From contig JAHQIY010000019.1 in assembly GCA_019054805.1 (NCBI GenBank), positions 402,001 through 466,000 of the forward strand: a stretch of DNA of 64,000 bases, in the 5' to 3' direction. The stretch's first letter is position 1. Each line of letters begins with the position of its first letter. Positions 41,899 to 52,900 of the stretch are shown in pieces. A program made the position numbers and the translations under genes. The stretch is from Brachionus manjavacas. Taxonomy: Eukaryota > Rotifera > Eurotatoria > Ploima > Brachionidae. Below the pieces are notes generated by a model. The model was given only the letters and a program-made list of their open reading frames with translations, did not search any database and had not been told where the DNA came from.

Positions 41899-43411
41899 TT
41901 TTTTATTTTTATTTAGTCAAGAAATAATTATTTTTTAAATGCATTTATTAAATTTTTTTTAATAAAAGATTGTTTTTTTTAAATGAAAAAAAAATTAAAT
42001 TAGAAAAATTTTAAATTTGGATTTAAATGTTAAAATATTTTTATTTACTTAAAAATAAACGGAATCTATTTTTTTATACAAAGTCCAAGAAAATATGTTT
42101 TTTAATTCATTTTAAATTTTTTTAATAAATGAATTTTTTATTACCCAAAAAATATCTCTTGACTATCAGTATGCTAATTGATTCTCAAATTAATGCTAGA
42201 TTTATTTATTAATTTGAAAATTAACCCCCAAAAAGGAGAAATATAAAATGAAAAATTTTACACAAATAATTAGAAAAAAAAATAAAACCATGTTAAAAAA
42301 TAAAATATATAAAACATTGTCTTTATAGTCTTTTTTTGTTCACCAGAGTTGGTATTTATGTTAACCATGATTGATACAAAGAAATCCTCCAAAATTTTAA
42401 TGTCTTGGTCAAATGACTTTAGTCTTAACCCTTGAAGTGTTAAATTTAATTGACAGTTGGTATCAAACTAAAAAATAATACTCACTAAATATGGAAACAA
42501 TTTATACTTTTTTTTAAAGAAAATCTTCAGACACTTATAATTTCCTTTTCTTGAATTTTTTTTAATCTGAAAAAGTTTTAGCTGATTCCAGACAAAAATC
42601 CATGTTTTACTTGTCTAAATTTTATTTTTTAAAAAAATTGAAATTATTACAGAATCGTCATCAAGGTATGAATTTGTAAGGCATACAAATCCTTCGAAGA
42701 GCCGAATAAATCGAAGTTAAGAAAAATTTAAGAAAAAAATAATTATTGAGACCGTAGAAACTTCACTTGTTCCAAAACTTGCTCTTAAAAAACCTGTCAT
42801 GTCCGAATGTGTCTAAAATTGCACATTGACTCTCAGATATGCACAGTTTAGATTCCTGATAATGAACATTACCATCAAGAAAAATTTAAAATAAAATTGC
42901 CAAAGGCTCACAAAAATAAACAGTTTTTACTAGATTCATTTTTTTTTAAATTTTCAATTAAACATGATTATTTAAGAATATTTGAAAAACTTAATTTTCA
43001 TTTTTTTTTTTGACAAAGTGTCTCAAATGACTAGCCGTAGTCTGAGGCATTCTAATTTTTTTATATTTTTGAATTTTAAACTCAGATAACATAAATTTAT
43101 TAAAAAAAAATTCCAAGAGTTGTAAAGAAGCTTACCTGCTATAATTTAAAATCAAAATCATTAAGATCGATAGAATCTGACGGAGGTTATTAGACTGTAA
43201 ATTAATATATCTGACTACAGTTTATGATTTGGGACACTATACTTAGAAAATTATACTCGATTTTAAAATCCTTGTTCTTAGCACGAGCCTGGTAGTATAA
43301 AATGGGTTCCACTCGTTGCGACTTCAGATCAATTTGGAATATTGAAATCAAATTTTAACAATTTATTCTCCACTTACACCTATTAAATGAATAAAATTTA
43401 TTTAAAAAAAT
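41899..43411. other. Convergent intergenic region
   Basis: Lies between the 3' ends of the SMSr (+) and GT14 (-) genes; AATAAA-like signals occur near 41961 (+) and, in complement, 43397-43402 (-). AT-rich, no gene seen. Confidence 0.55.
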
Positions 43412-46400
43412 TTAAATTTCGAAAATGTATGGAGATTTGAAAAATAAAATTTTTTTAAAATCTGCATTTACTGAAAAATTAGCACAATTCGCTCTCTCTG
43501 ATCTTGATTGTAAAAATTTACAATAAAAAAACATGTTTAGATGTAAGTTTTTTCTTTTTCTTTCTTCATACCACTCTTCCATGCATTGATAAGTCAAAGG
43601 GTCGTATTCAAGCATCAGCTTATTTACAAGAAAATGTGGTTTTAGCACTAATTCTGGCAAATCTTCAATCGAAAACAAACAAATTGCATGACGAAATTTT
43701 CCATTGCAATCTTTTCTTTCCTTTTTCCATTTAACATAACGATTCAGTGAATCGTATCTTCGAATTGTTGGGTCATCTAAAAAAATAATTAATTAAATTT
43801 ACCATAATTCAGCGAAAATAAAAAAATTTATATTTCATTAAAAAAAAAGTGTAGAAAAAATTACTTAATATATGAAAAGGATTAAAAGAAATTCAAGCAA
43901 ACATGCAGAATTTGGGCCACCTAAATCAAAAACACTTCAAATCTGCAAAAGACTTATTCTTTTATTATTTTTATTAGACCTAAGCCTCAAAGGAAAAAAA
44001 AATAAACAGTTCAAGACCCAGTAAATTATGAAAATTATTATTTAAAAGGTTAATTATGAAAAAAAACTTTATTTTTAAAAGATCACTTAAAATGTTAAAT
44101 AGATGAGAATTATCTAGCTTTTGTTAACAAAATTTTTTTTACGCATATAACGGGTATTCAAAAAATCTCGGTGCTTTTTTTAAATGAAAAAAAATATGTC
44201 GCGGTGGACCGATCTGCATAAAATTTTACACAGGGGTTCTTTGGGCTGTCATTGCTTATTAACAATAATTACTAATTTGGTCTCATAATTAAATTAAAAT
44301 GAATCCTTTTTTATTTTTTCGATATAAATGATTACTATTCATGTCCTCAACTCATTTTCTGTCTAAATTATTACTTTAATGAACTTATTAATTACTGAAA
44401 TGATAAACATAAATTAATTAAAAATAATCAAATAAAAATAAATAAAATAAAATTTTAAAAATATGTATCCTGTTATTCTCTATATCAATATATCTAATTT
44501 TAATTTTCTTCTATTTTAAACTTTATTTTATTTTGTTTTTTTTTGTTTTTTTTTTATTTTTTTTAATCTGAAGGAGCCTTAGCTCGGTATGCAAATAAAT
44601 AAATAAATAATAATAAAAATAAAATAAATATTTTAGCTCGGCACAGATAAAACAAATAAATAATAAATAAATAATAATATTTACCTCTCTATCAAAATTT
44701 ATCTAATTTTAATTTTAATATTTATCTACTTTTTAACTTATATCTTTTAAACTTTATTTTTTTCTAATTTTTTATTTTTTTTTTATTTTATTTAAATTTA
44801 TTTTTATTTTTTTATTTTTTTTTTTTACTTAATCTGAAGGAGCTTTAGCTCGGTACAGATATACAAATAAATAATAAATAATAAATAATTTACCAAATCT
44901 CTATTTTCCAAAAAAATTTATATTACAGCGGTTCTAATAAAAACGTAACGCAAGCGATCCGGCCGGCCGACCAACGGTAACTTTGGCGTCCCAACACGTC
45001 CGCCCCGTCCGACCTTGCCGGCCGGCTTTTGGTTTAATGAAAGATTTTTTTTTCCCTTCTTTAATTTAGCAGGACAAATAAAATTTATTATAAAAAAAAA
45101 AGTTAGGGTTAAGGTCGGCCGGTTCGGAGCCGCAAACAGGCCGGGACGGACGGCCGCGCTGGCCGTTGTTTGGTCGCGGCTTTTTTTGCGTTACGTTTTT
45201 ATTAAAACCGCTGTAAAACCCAAACAAGAAGAATGACTGAATTACAAGATAGTGAGTTAAATAAAAGACCAATTCAACAATATGAATTTGGTGAATCTGA
45301 AGCAGATGATCAAGAGAGTCTTTCAGTAACGAAACAAAAGAAAAAGTGGATAAGAAAAAATGCAGAAAATTCTTTTTACTTTGTTTATAAATTTCTTTAA
45401 TATTTTTCTCAAAATATAATTTTTTATTTCATTTAAAAATTAAATAAATATTAAAATAAAAATTTTTACCGTTTAAGTCATTTCGTAGCTCCTATTTAGT
45501 AATTTTAGAGGCCAAAAATTATTAATAGATGAGTCCAAAGTAGTAATTATATATCCGATAATTAATTAATTATTGAGTCCAGAATAATTATGAGGCCGTT
45601 TCAGTGATAGAATGAGCCCATTTAAATTATTCCCTTTATGAATACCGTTTTTTATTTTCATCAAAATTAACTTTTAATAACCTACGGTTGTGAAGCAACC
45701 GCAAATAAATTATACAAATTAATCTTTTCGAAACCAATACTTGGATGCCAAATTGTGCAAAAAAATCGCCCTATTGACAACGGACCCCTGTATATACTCT
45801 CTTATAGAAAGGATGCTCTTTTCATTCTTTTTTGTCTTTATTAGAAAATTCATTATTTCTCTGTTTTAAATCTTTCTATTGTCCAAAAGAAAATTCTTTT
45901 TGTACCATTTAAATCCTCACCTGGGAATTTGATAAACCTTTAAAAAGGACAGAAAAACATTTACGGGTCCTTTTAAACATATATATTTGTTTTATTTTAA
46001 AAAATAACTAAAAGAACAATCATGGTTATTTTGTTGCCGTTGTCAATAGATCAAAAAATCAGAAAAAATTACCTAAAAATCCATGTTCAGAATAAATCTG
46101 AGTGTTGTACTGTAAAGTTGACCAATATATCTCATCCGGAGCCCAAGTTGTCCTAACCCATTCCAATAGATCTTGGGCTCTTTTGTCAAATATGACATAT
46201 TTGGCAAAATTTTTGCTAATCACATAAGTAGAAAAGCCGTATGTGACTACATAGCCGTGTGGTGCAGCTGATTTGTTTCGACCAGTGTTAATTAGTCTAA
46301 ATCTTTGGAAATCTTCGACCCATTCGACTCTAATGCGTCGATGTAGCTCTCTATTTGTCTTCAAAATTGTTATCTCATTAGACCCATTATACATTTTTAA

Positions 46401-47153
46401 AATTTTAACAAGTTCTTCATTAGTCCTAAGCAAAAACTCAGTTCCAACCAAATTAAAGGCATATTTCCAATCAACAAAGCGCTTGTTTTCAAAATTTTTA
46501 TTAAATTTAATTAAACTGTCAAGCATTAATAAATCTTTTAGGCAATTGATGTCTGCTTGGAGACGGCTATAGCCGCCGTAGAGGATATTCTCTGTCTTGG
46601 TAGTGATGAAAATGTTGTCGAAGCAGTCTGCAATCGACCGGATGGCATCATGGAAGGCCCGATTAGATTTTGTGTCTATGTGAATGCAATAAATGTTCTG
46701 TGGTTGATAAATTGACCGGATAAACCTTTCGACCTGCTCGACATTCGAGTGAACCAAAAGACTGAAAGCTATGGGAAAATCGTGATCCAAATGCCCAAAT
46801 TGTTTATAGCCTAATATTTTTTTGAATTTGTCACATTTATTTGTATCAAAAATAAAATTTTTGTCTTCTATTTTTTCCTCAAATTTGTTTTTACTTAAAA
46901 TTTTTAGAAGAAGTTTGGCTCTTTGGATTTCGCCATGGTCCATGTCAAAAATTAATTTGCAGCTAATGTTATACTTTGGTCGAAGCAAGCTGGATCTGAA
47001 TTGTGATTCTTCGGTGTTGATGCCGGAAGAATTTTTTACACTTATCTTGTCAAATTTAATTTGTTTTTTATATGTACATTTTTGTAATTGCTCATAAGAG
47101 ATAAAAAAGTAAATAGCCAACAATATAAAGATTAGTTTTTTAACTTTTTGCAT
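43412..47153 (-). CDS. GT14 beta-1,6-N-acetylglucosaminyltransferase (core-2 type)
   Basis: Exon 1 is 47153-46073 and exon 2 is 43776-43412; 1,446 nt give 481 aa. A type II Golgi enzyme adding GlcNAc in beta-1,6 linkage to O-glycans or poly-lactosamine (family knowledge). Residues 7-20 are the signal anchor. The catalytic domain has FPIAFSLLVHSNVEQVERFI, RSIYQPQNIYCIHIDTKS, a YGGYSRLQADINCLKDLL segment and TTWAPDEIYWSTL (residues about 336-347), whose Glu is the expected catalytic base. Exon 1 alone seems to stop after GFLG-NFF, but a donor (G|GTAATT) joins in phase to exon 2: DDPTIRRYDSLNRYVKWKKE, then ICLFSIEDLPELVLKPHFLV and QCMEEWYEERK, the conserved C-terminal GDLxW...HLFANKF-like block. 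Exact acceptor (GCNT1/3/4 type) unresolved. Confidence 0.87.
44560..44895 (+). repeat. Tandem SINE-like tails
   Basis: CTGAAGGAGCCTTAGCTCGG at about 44570, a partial TTTAGCTCGGCACAGAT at about 44630 and CTGAAGGAGCTTTAGCTCGG at about 44834, each followed by an AAATAA-repeat tail. The same tail occurs at 5376-5440, about 10320-10360 and inverted at about 60525-60560. Looks like the 3' end of a short interspersed element inserted repeatedly. Confidence 0.55.
44926..45213. repeat. GC-rich MITE, 28-bp TIRs, TA duplication
   Basis: Inverted ends start CAGCGGTTYTAATAAAAACG and match over 28 bp with a single difference. TA flanks both sides (44924-44925, 45214-45215). At 288 bp it has no transposase. 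The CAGYGG terminus and TA target suit a Tc1/mariner-pogo superfamily element. Its interior, rich in GGCCGGCC, contrasts sharply with the host sequence. Confidence 0.85.
45233..45400 (+). pseudogene. Short unassigned frame
   Basis: 55 codons, MTELQDSELNKRPIQQYEFG then an acidic patch and KQKKKWIRKN. Composition is protein-like, resembling the acidic/basic leader of FLYWCH-type genes, but no domain is present. It may be the first exon of a dead element in the GT14 intron. Confidence 0.25.
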
Positions 47154-48960
47154 TGCCGATATAAAATTAAATCCCAGATTAATTAATTTTCAAATATTGA
47201 CATAAAAATGTTTGATATTCAAATCATTTGAATGTGGCTAGATAAAAATTAAAAATTTACAAAAAATTTTTCAAAAAAAAATTCTAAATTAAAGAAAAAT
47301 AAATATTTTTCAAAAAATTTAATCCGAAAATAAAGAAACAGTCGAAATTTCTTTGACAAATTGAGCTAAATTCTATTCTAATAGTAATCTGATTAAAAAT
47401 ATTAATAAATTCGCGAAAAATACTTAATCTTTTTGGTAAAATAAATATTTTAATAAACAAAGCAAATTTAATAAATCAATTTAGTAATTATAAAGAAGCA
47501 AATATTTATTTATCAGTTTGTCAGTACCGAGTAAATTTTCCTTCGAATTAAAATAAAACAACTTAAATTTAAAGTAAATCTATTTTTAAAAATAAAAACA
47601 ATTAATTGAAAAAATAGAGTTAAAATAGGTAAATTGATGAAACGAATGAAAGGTGAAAAAAGAAATTTAATCCAAAAAACCAAAAGAATTCGAAAAAAGC
47701 TTTAGATGCCCCAACTATTTATTTTTTTATGAAATTTTTATTTTAGTATTTTATAAATTATTTTAACTAGTTATTAAACCATTCCAAAAAAATGTCTGAA
47801 AAAAAGTTGTCGGCACCTCGACGTTTTTTCATAGAACCCCATTGCTGCTGAATTAGTAAAAAAAATTCTTTAAAGCAGTTTTCCGAATTGTTATACTTGT
47901 TATACTAGGAAAAATTTCTTAGGTTTAGTTATGTTTGTAGTTTTCCATGCTTTAGAAATCCTTTCTTGTCGAAGTTTGTTTTTTGAGATAAAAATTTACC
48001 AAAAAATTTCCTTTTTCTTCATCTGTCATTAGTTCCCCCTTTTTTAAAATCAAAATTCATTAATTTTTTTTGTCTGTATTTTTTTATTATTAACAAAATA
48101 GATTTAAAATTTTTTTTACCTATTTTCAACTCTGATGTCGACTGATTAAATCTTTATTTGTTCACTTTTCAGCTGTATTGAGGCAAGTGAATCAAACGTT
48201 TATCTTTCCTTTATTCACTCTATTCTCGATAGGTCCGCCGTTTTGGCTTTTATTCTCTGTATTCTAGTGTAAAATTTAAATAAAATATGTCTGAAGAATT
48301 CTGGGTGAAACAGCCTAAACAAAAACAAATTTTCTTCTTTTTGATCTACTAGATTAAATTATTCCAAATATTCCTATTATTAGTTCCTTAATTTTTCAGC
48401 CCGAAACAACGAATTTTTTAAATGCTAAAAGATTTAGCTAGTTTTTTTTAAAAAAATTTTGGTAAAACGTTCATACACTGAATTGTTTATGAAGCATTTT
48501 TTCAGGTATAAGAACACTTGTCACTGGAGTTTTTTCTAAAGCTTTGGGTTTTCATATAGATTCTTTCTTTAAAAGTAAAAAAAATCATAAAAAATTTTAC
48601 ACTAGTAGCAAAGTCGAATCTAGGAAGACAATATTTACCTGTTTGAGTACAAACAAAATATTTACAAGTAAAAAAAAACACAAAATACTAAAACATCTAT
48701 TCAATCTTTATATATTTTATTTATTCAAGCTTTCGTTTTTTATTTTTTTATAAAAAAGCATAATTAAGCAATAATATTAAATTTTTATTTTTAGAGTTTT
48801 TACGGATTTATATCACTAAATAAAAATATAATTAATGGAAATCATTAATTTATTTAATTATTTCAAAATAAAATAAAACTATTAATTTTTGTCAACAAAA
48901 AAGATTTAACAATCAATTTTCAGTGAATTTTTAATTTAAAAAAAAATGCTTATTTATTTA
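47154..48960. other. Upstream of GT14, no gene seen
   Basis: AT-rich. It should contain the GT14 promoter (reading left), but I could not identify core elements. A frame at 48544-48753 is lysine/phenylalanine-rich low complexity and not convincing. Confidence 0.45.
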
Positions 48961-49910
48961 AGCATATTTTTTCTGTACATAAATGACCTACCTAACTGCG
49001 TTTCAAATATAATGGAATTGTATGCAGATGACTCAAAAATACTCGGTAGTTAATAATATTTATGAGAGAGCGATGCTACAGAAAGATCTGGATGCAGTAT
49101 GTCAATGGATAGAGGTTTTGCGTATGGAACTGTGTGCTAACAAATGTAAAGTAATGCATTTCGGCAGACTAAATAAAAGGCATAAAAATACACAAAAAAG
49201 CAACAGGAATGTTATACTAGCGACCACAGATTGTGAAAGGGATCTTGGAGTGATGGTTTCGTTTACAAGTAGCTAAAGCGAACGTTTACAAGAAGAGAGG
49301 AAAGACTTTGGGTAAGATTGTATATATCCATGGTGAGACCCCACCTAGATTATGCAGTACAGGTTTGGAATCCAAGTATGAAAATAGACGTGAATGCGTT
49401 GGAAAAGGTGCAAGAGAGGGCAACAAAAATACCTTTGTCTGTAAGAAAAATGCCGTATGAAATGAGGCTGACAAAATTAGGACTGACAAAGCTGAGTGAA
49501 AGAAGAGTGAGAGGGGACTTGATTGAAATGTACAATTTAGTGAATGGTAAAGAAAAGGTAAGCTTGGTCAAGAATCTAGTGAATAAATCAGAAAACAAGG
49601 AACCAGCTGGGACGTTAAGAGGAAATAGCATCAGAGTCAAGAGAGAAAGTTTCCCAGCTCTAATTAGAAACGATTTTGCGGTGCAGTAAATGCCAGACAT
49701 GTATTTTTCTCAAACAGAGTAGTTCCGCATTGGAATAAGTTGCCAGAAAATGTGATGAAATCCAAATCAACCGCTAATTTTAAAATGGCTTTAGGTAGGT
49801 TCAATGGAATCGGCTGCTACAGTTCTTCACGGCTAATTGGCGGTGATGGGCTTAGACAATCTACATGTTAGGTGTCGTAGCAAGAACTACTACTACTACT
49901 TAAGAATATT
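48960..49910 (+). mobile_element. LINE RT C-terminal half, broken
   Basis: Starts inside RT: LYINDLPNCVSNIMELYADD (catalytic box near 49020), then a frameshift into LQKDLDAVCQWIEVLRMELC, ANKCKVMHFG and DCERDLGVM. A stop and another shift lead to [50 protein letters not shown] and VVPHWNKLPENVM. Ends near an ACTACTACT tract. 5'-truncated and dead; it belongs to the same CR1/jockey-like type as 18425-20490 but is a different subfamily. Confidence 0.8.
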
Positions 49911-52900
49911 TTAAATCAAACAAGGCTGCTCAAAAAAGGCTGCTTATCGCAACAGCTTCTTACAGAAGTTCCTTCGAAAACTTCGCAACGATTCCAACAG
50001 CCAAAACGCGAGAGCTAGTCTCTATCTTGTTTAATCATATAACTAGTTTATAATTTATAATTTATATTTTTGTAGCAATTTACGATATGTCCGACAATTC
50101 TTACTTTATATTTTAATAACAATTATTGTACAATTAGATTTAATTCTCAAATCAATAATTTTTAATCAATAAAACGTTTGAAACTCAAATATAAATCAAA
50201 AAAGTAATTAAATTAAATAAATTTAAAAATAAAAAAATAAAAAATTAAAGGATGAAATTTAAATAGACACCATAGTTCAGGAAAGAAAGAAGAAATATAT
50301 TTATACAATAAATTTATATAAATATATGCTTTTTTCAAAAAATAGAATAATTTTGGAATAATTCTTTGTTTAATTATTTATTGAACAACTAAATTAAAAT
50401 GATTTTTTTTTCTTAATTAAAAAATTTAGTTTGATGTTTAGAGGCTTCTTTTGACTGAACATTAGTCTTCATGCTTTGAATAAGTTCTGTTCCTCATTCT
50501 TTGTTCAATGAGTTCTTATTTTTAAGTCTAAAAAGGTTACAAAGGTTTGAATATCTTTTATGAAACCCAACACAATTAACTAAAATATTTGAAATAATTA
50601 AAAAATGTAAGGAATCTATTTGAATATAATGTCATCTAACATAGCGTAGCGATGGAAGAGAACTTAACACTCAAAAGCACGTTTTATTTACAAAGACCAT
50701 TCATTATACTTTCAAAAAAAAATTTGACTAAATTTAAGCAATTACTTAAAATTATTTTCGGCAAAAAAGTTTAATTTTGAAGAAGATAAAAAATTTTTTA
50801 GCTCAAAAATTGTTATTTTTCTAAATTCTCAGTATTAGGTCGTAACAATTTTTAAAAATAGATTTGAAAAACTACTTCTCAACACGAGGACCAACTTTAA
50901 TTATTTTGCATTTTTCTTTAAAATTTTTACATTTAATTATTAATTTGGTGCTTGATTTATTTCTATTTCATAGTCTAATTTGAAACTTTTTTTCGGATAG
51001 TGGAGATGGATCAGACTCAGTACTTGCTAAGCACTTTGTGAAACCTACTGGATTAATTTGAGTTCAGGCGTCTTTTCGTCGAGATATGGTTCAAAAAAGT
51101 GTAATTTTCAAAAAGAAATTTTTTAATTCAAGTAGATTTTTAATTTTTAATTGTGATCCTTAATTAACTTGGTCTTCAATTTATTTTACAAAAAAGCACA
51201 ATATTTCTAGTGGGTCTAAACAAACTCTTTTGGACCTATAACGTTAAATTTTATTTTATAAATAATTAACGAATTTTCAATCAAAAATGAATAAATTATT
51301 TTATTTTTAAAATTTTAGATTTAATGGAAAAAAATTGCCAAAAATAATTAAATATATTGAGCAAAGAGCAAAAGAAGCATCAAAGAAAGTCAAAATAACG
51401 GGCCCATAAGCCCAATTCACTGTACATTCGTCAAAGCCGTAGGACATTAACTTTGATGGAGGCGGCAGATGGCAGACTTTGTCGAAATATCTATACTCAA
51501 AAGATAAATAGATCAATTAATTTTTTTGCTTTATTGAAGGTTTTTGGAAGAGGGTATCTTATTTGAGTGTTACCAAAATCAGTTAATTTTGAAAATTAGC
51601 CATTCTTTTAGAAAATTTGAGAACTCGATAATTTTAATATATCACGAATAAATTTGTGATTTAAATTCAATTTAAATTTTTTTTCAAAATCTTAGACTTT
51701 AAGGAGACAGTAAATTTTACCCTTAAAGCTCATTAATCAGATTTTAACTTTTGAATTAATCAAATTAACTTGAGATTAATCCTAAATATTTTTGCTTTGA
51801 GTTTTTAAAAATCAATATTTAACAAAAAGATTTAAAAATGGTGTTTTAATCCTTTTCTTTCTTAATTTAAAAAAAAGTATTGACATCTTTTGGCCTCTCC
51901 GTTTCTAAAATTCTTTGTTAAATTTTTAAAGATCATTTGTAATTTTTTGACTTTGCCAAGATTATGATTTATTAGCTATTGAAATTGTGAATTTAGCAAT
52001 GTGAATTTTTGAACAAAGAACAAAAATAAAAATTTTAAAATAAAATAACTTTTTACTTTAAGTCTAAAAAAAGCTCTGCAAAATATATCAGCTGATACAA
52101 ACTCTATACCACCTAAATTAAGTCTCTGCAAAAATTCTGCAATTCAATTTCCTAATAAATTTAGTGCTTTGCAGACTTGTAGAGTTTTTGCAGAGATTTA
52201 ATTTGGGTGATATAAAGTTTTTACCAGCTGATACTTTTTGCAGGACTTTTTTCAGACTTATAATAAAAAAGTTATTTCATTTTAAAATTTTTTTTTTGTT
52301 CTTTTTTTCAAAAAAATTTCACAATAGTTAATCCATAATTTAAAAATTTAAAAATTTAAAAAAGATATCAAAGGTTGTATTCTAGGTAAAAAAGGTACAA
52401 AAAAGGATGTTAAGATATAAAAAAAAATATTTTTGTTGAACATGTACTGAATGTAACAAAGCCAAGTTATTTAAATGCAGTAGAAAACAATTTTCAGTCA
52501 GATTTAAAGTTTGTCAATAAATAAGAAAAAAATTTTAAAAAAATCAATTTTTAATAAATTAAATTTCTTAATAAAATTTTCAAAATAAATATCTGGTGCA
52601 TATTTTTACTCAATTTTAAATTATGAAAAAAAATTTTTTTTTTTCGTGTGCTTTTAGCTTTAGCAAATTATCAGAATCGATGCCATCATTTGTTTACTAA
52701 AGATGAAATTTTCAAGCAGTTTTTTGTTTTTTAAATTATGTTGTTTTAAAATGGGCTTAAATTTTGAGTTTAACTCTACCTGGCGTACATTAACATTTAT
52801 TTACCAAGCGCAGAAAAATAATAAAAATTTTGTTTTTTAAATTATGCTAATCTTTTTAGTTGATAAACATCAGTGTGGGAAGTGTTTACAGTGCTGATTT

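Larger units (their letters stand above)
43777..46072 (-). other. GT14 intron with repeats
   Basis: A 2.3-kb intron containing several AAATAA-tailed GGAGCTTTAGCTCGGTAC repeats (44560-44890), a TA-flanked GC-rich MITE (44926-45213) and a short plus-strand frame (45233-45400). Confidence 0.6.

Noticed and set aside
42600-42720. Coding-like patch near 42660 (CTTCGAAGAGCCGAATAAATCG)
   Set aside because: Too short, frames broken on both strands, no motif.
45015-45272. Frames on both strands inside the GC-rich MITE
   Set aside because: The frames are framed by TIRs and arise from stop-poor GC-rich DNA; no transposase motif.
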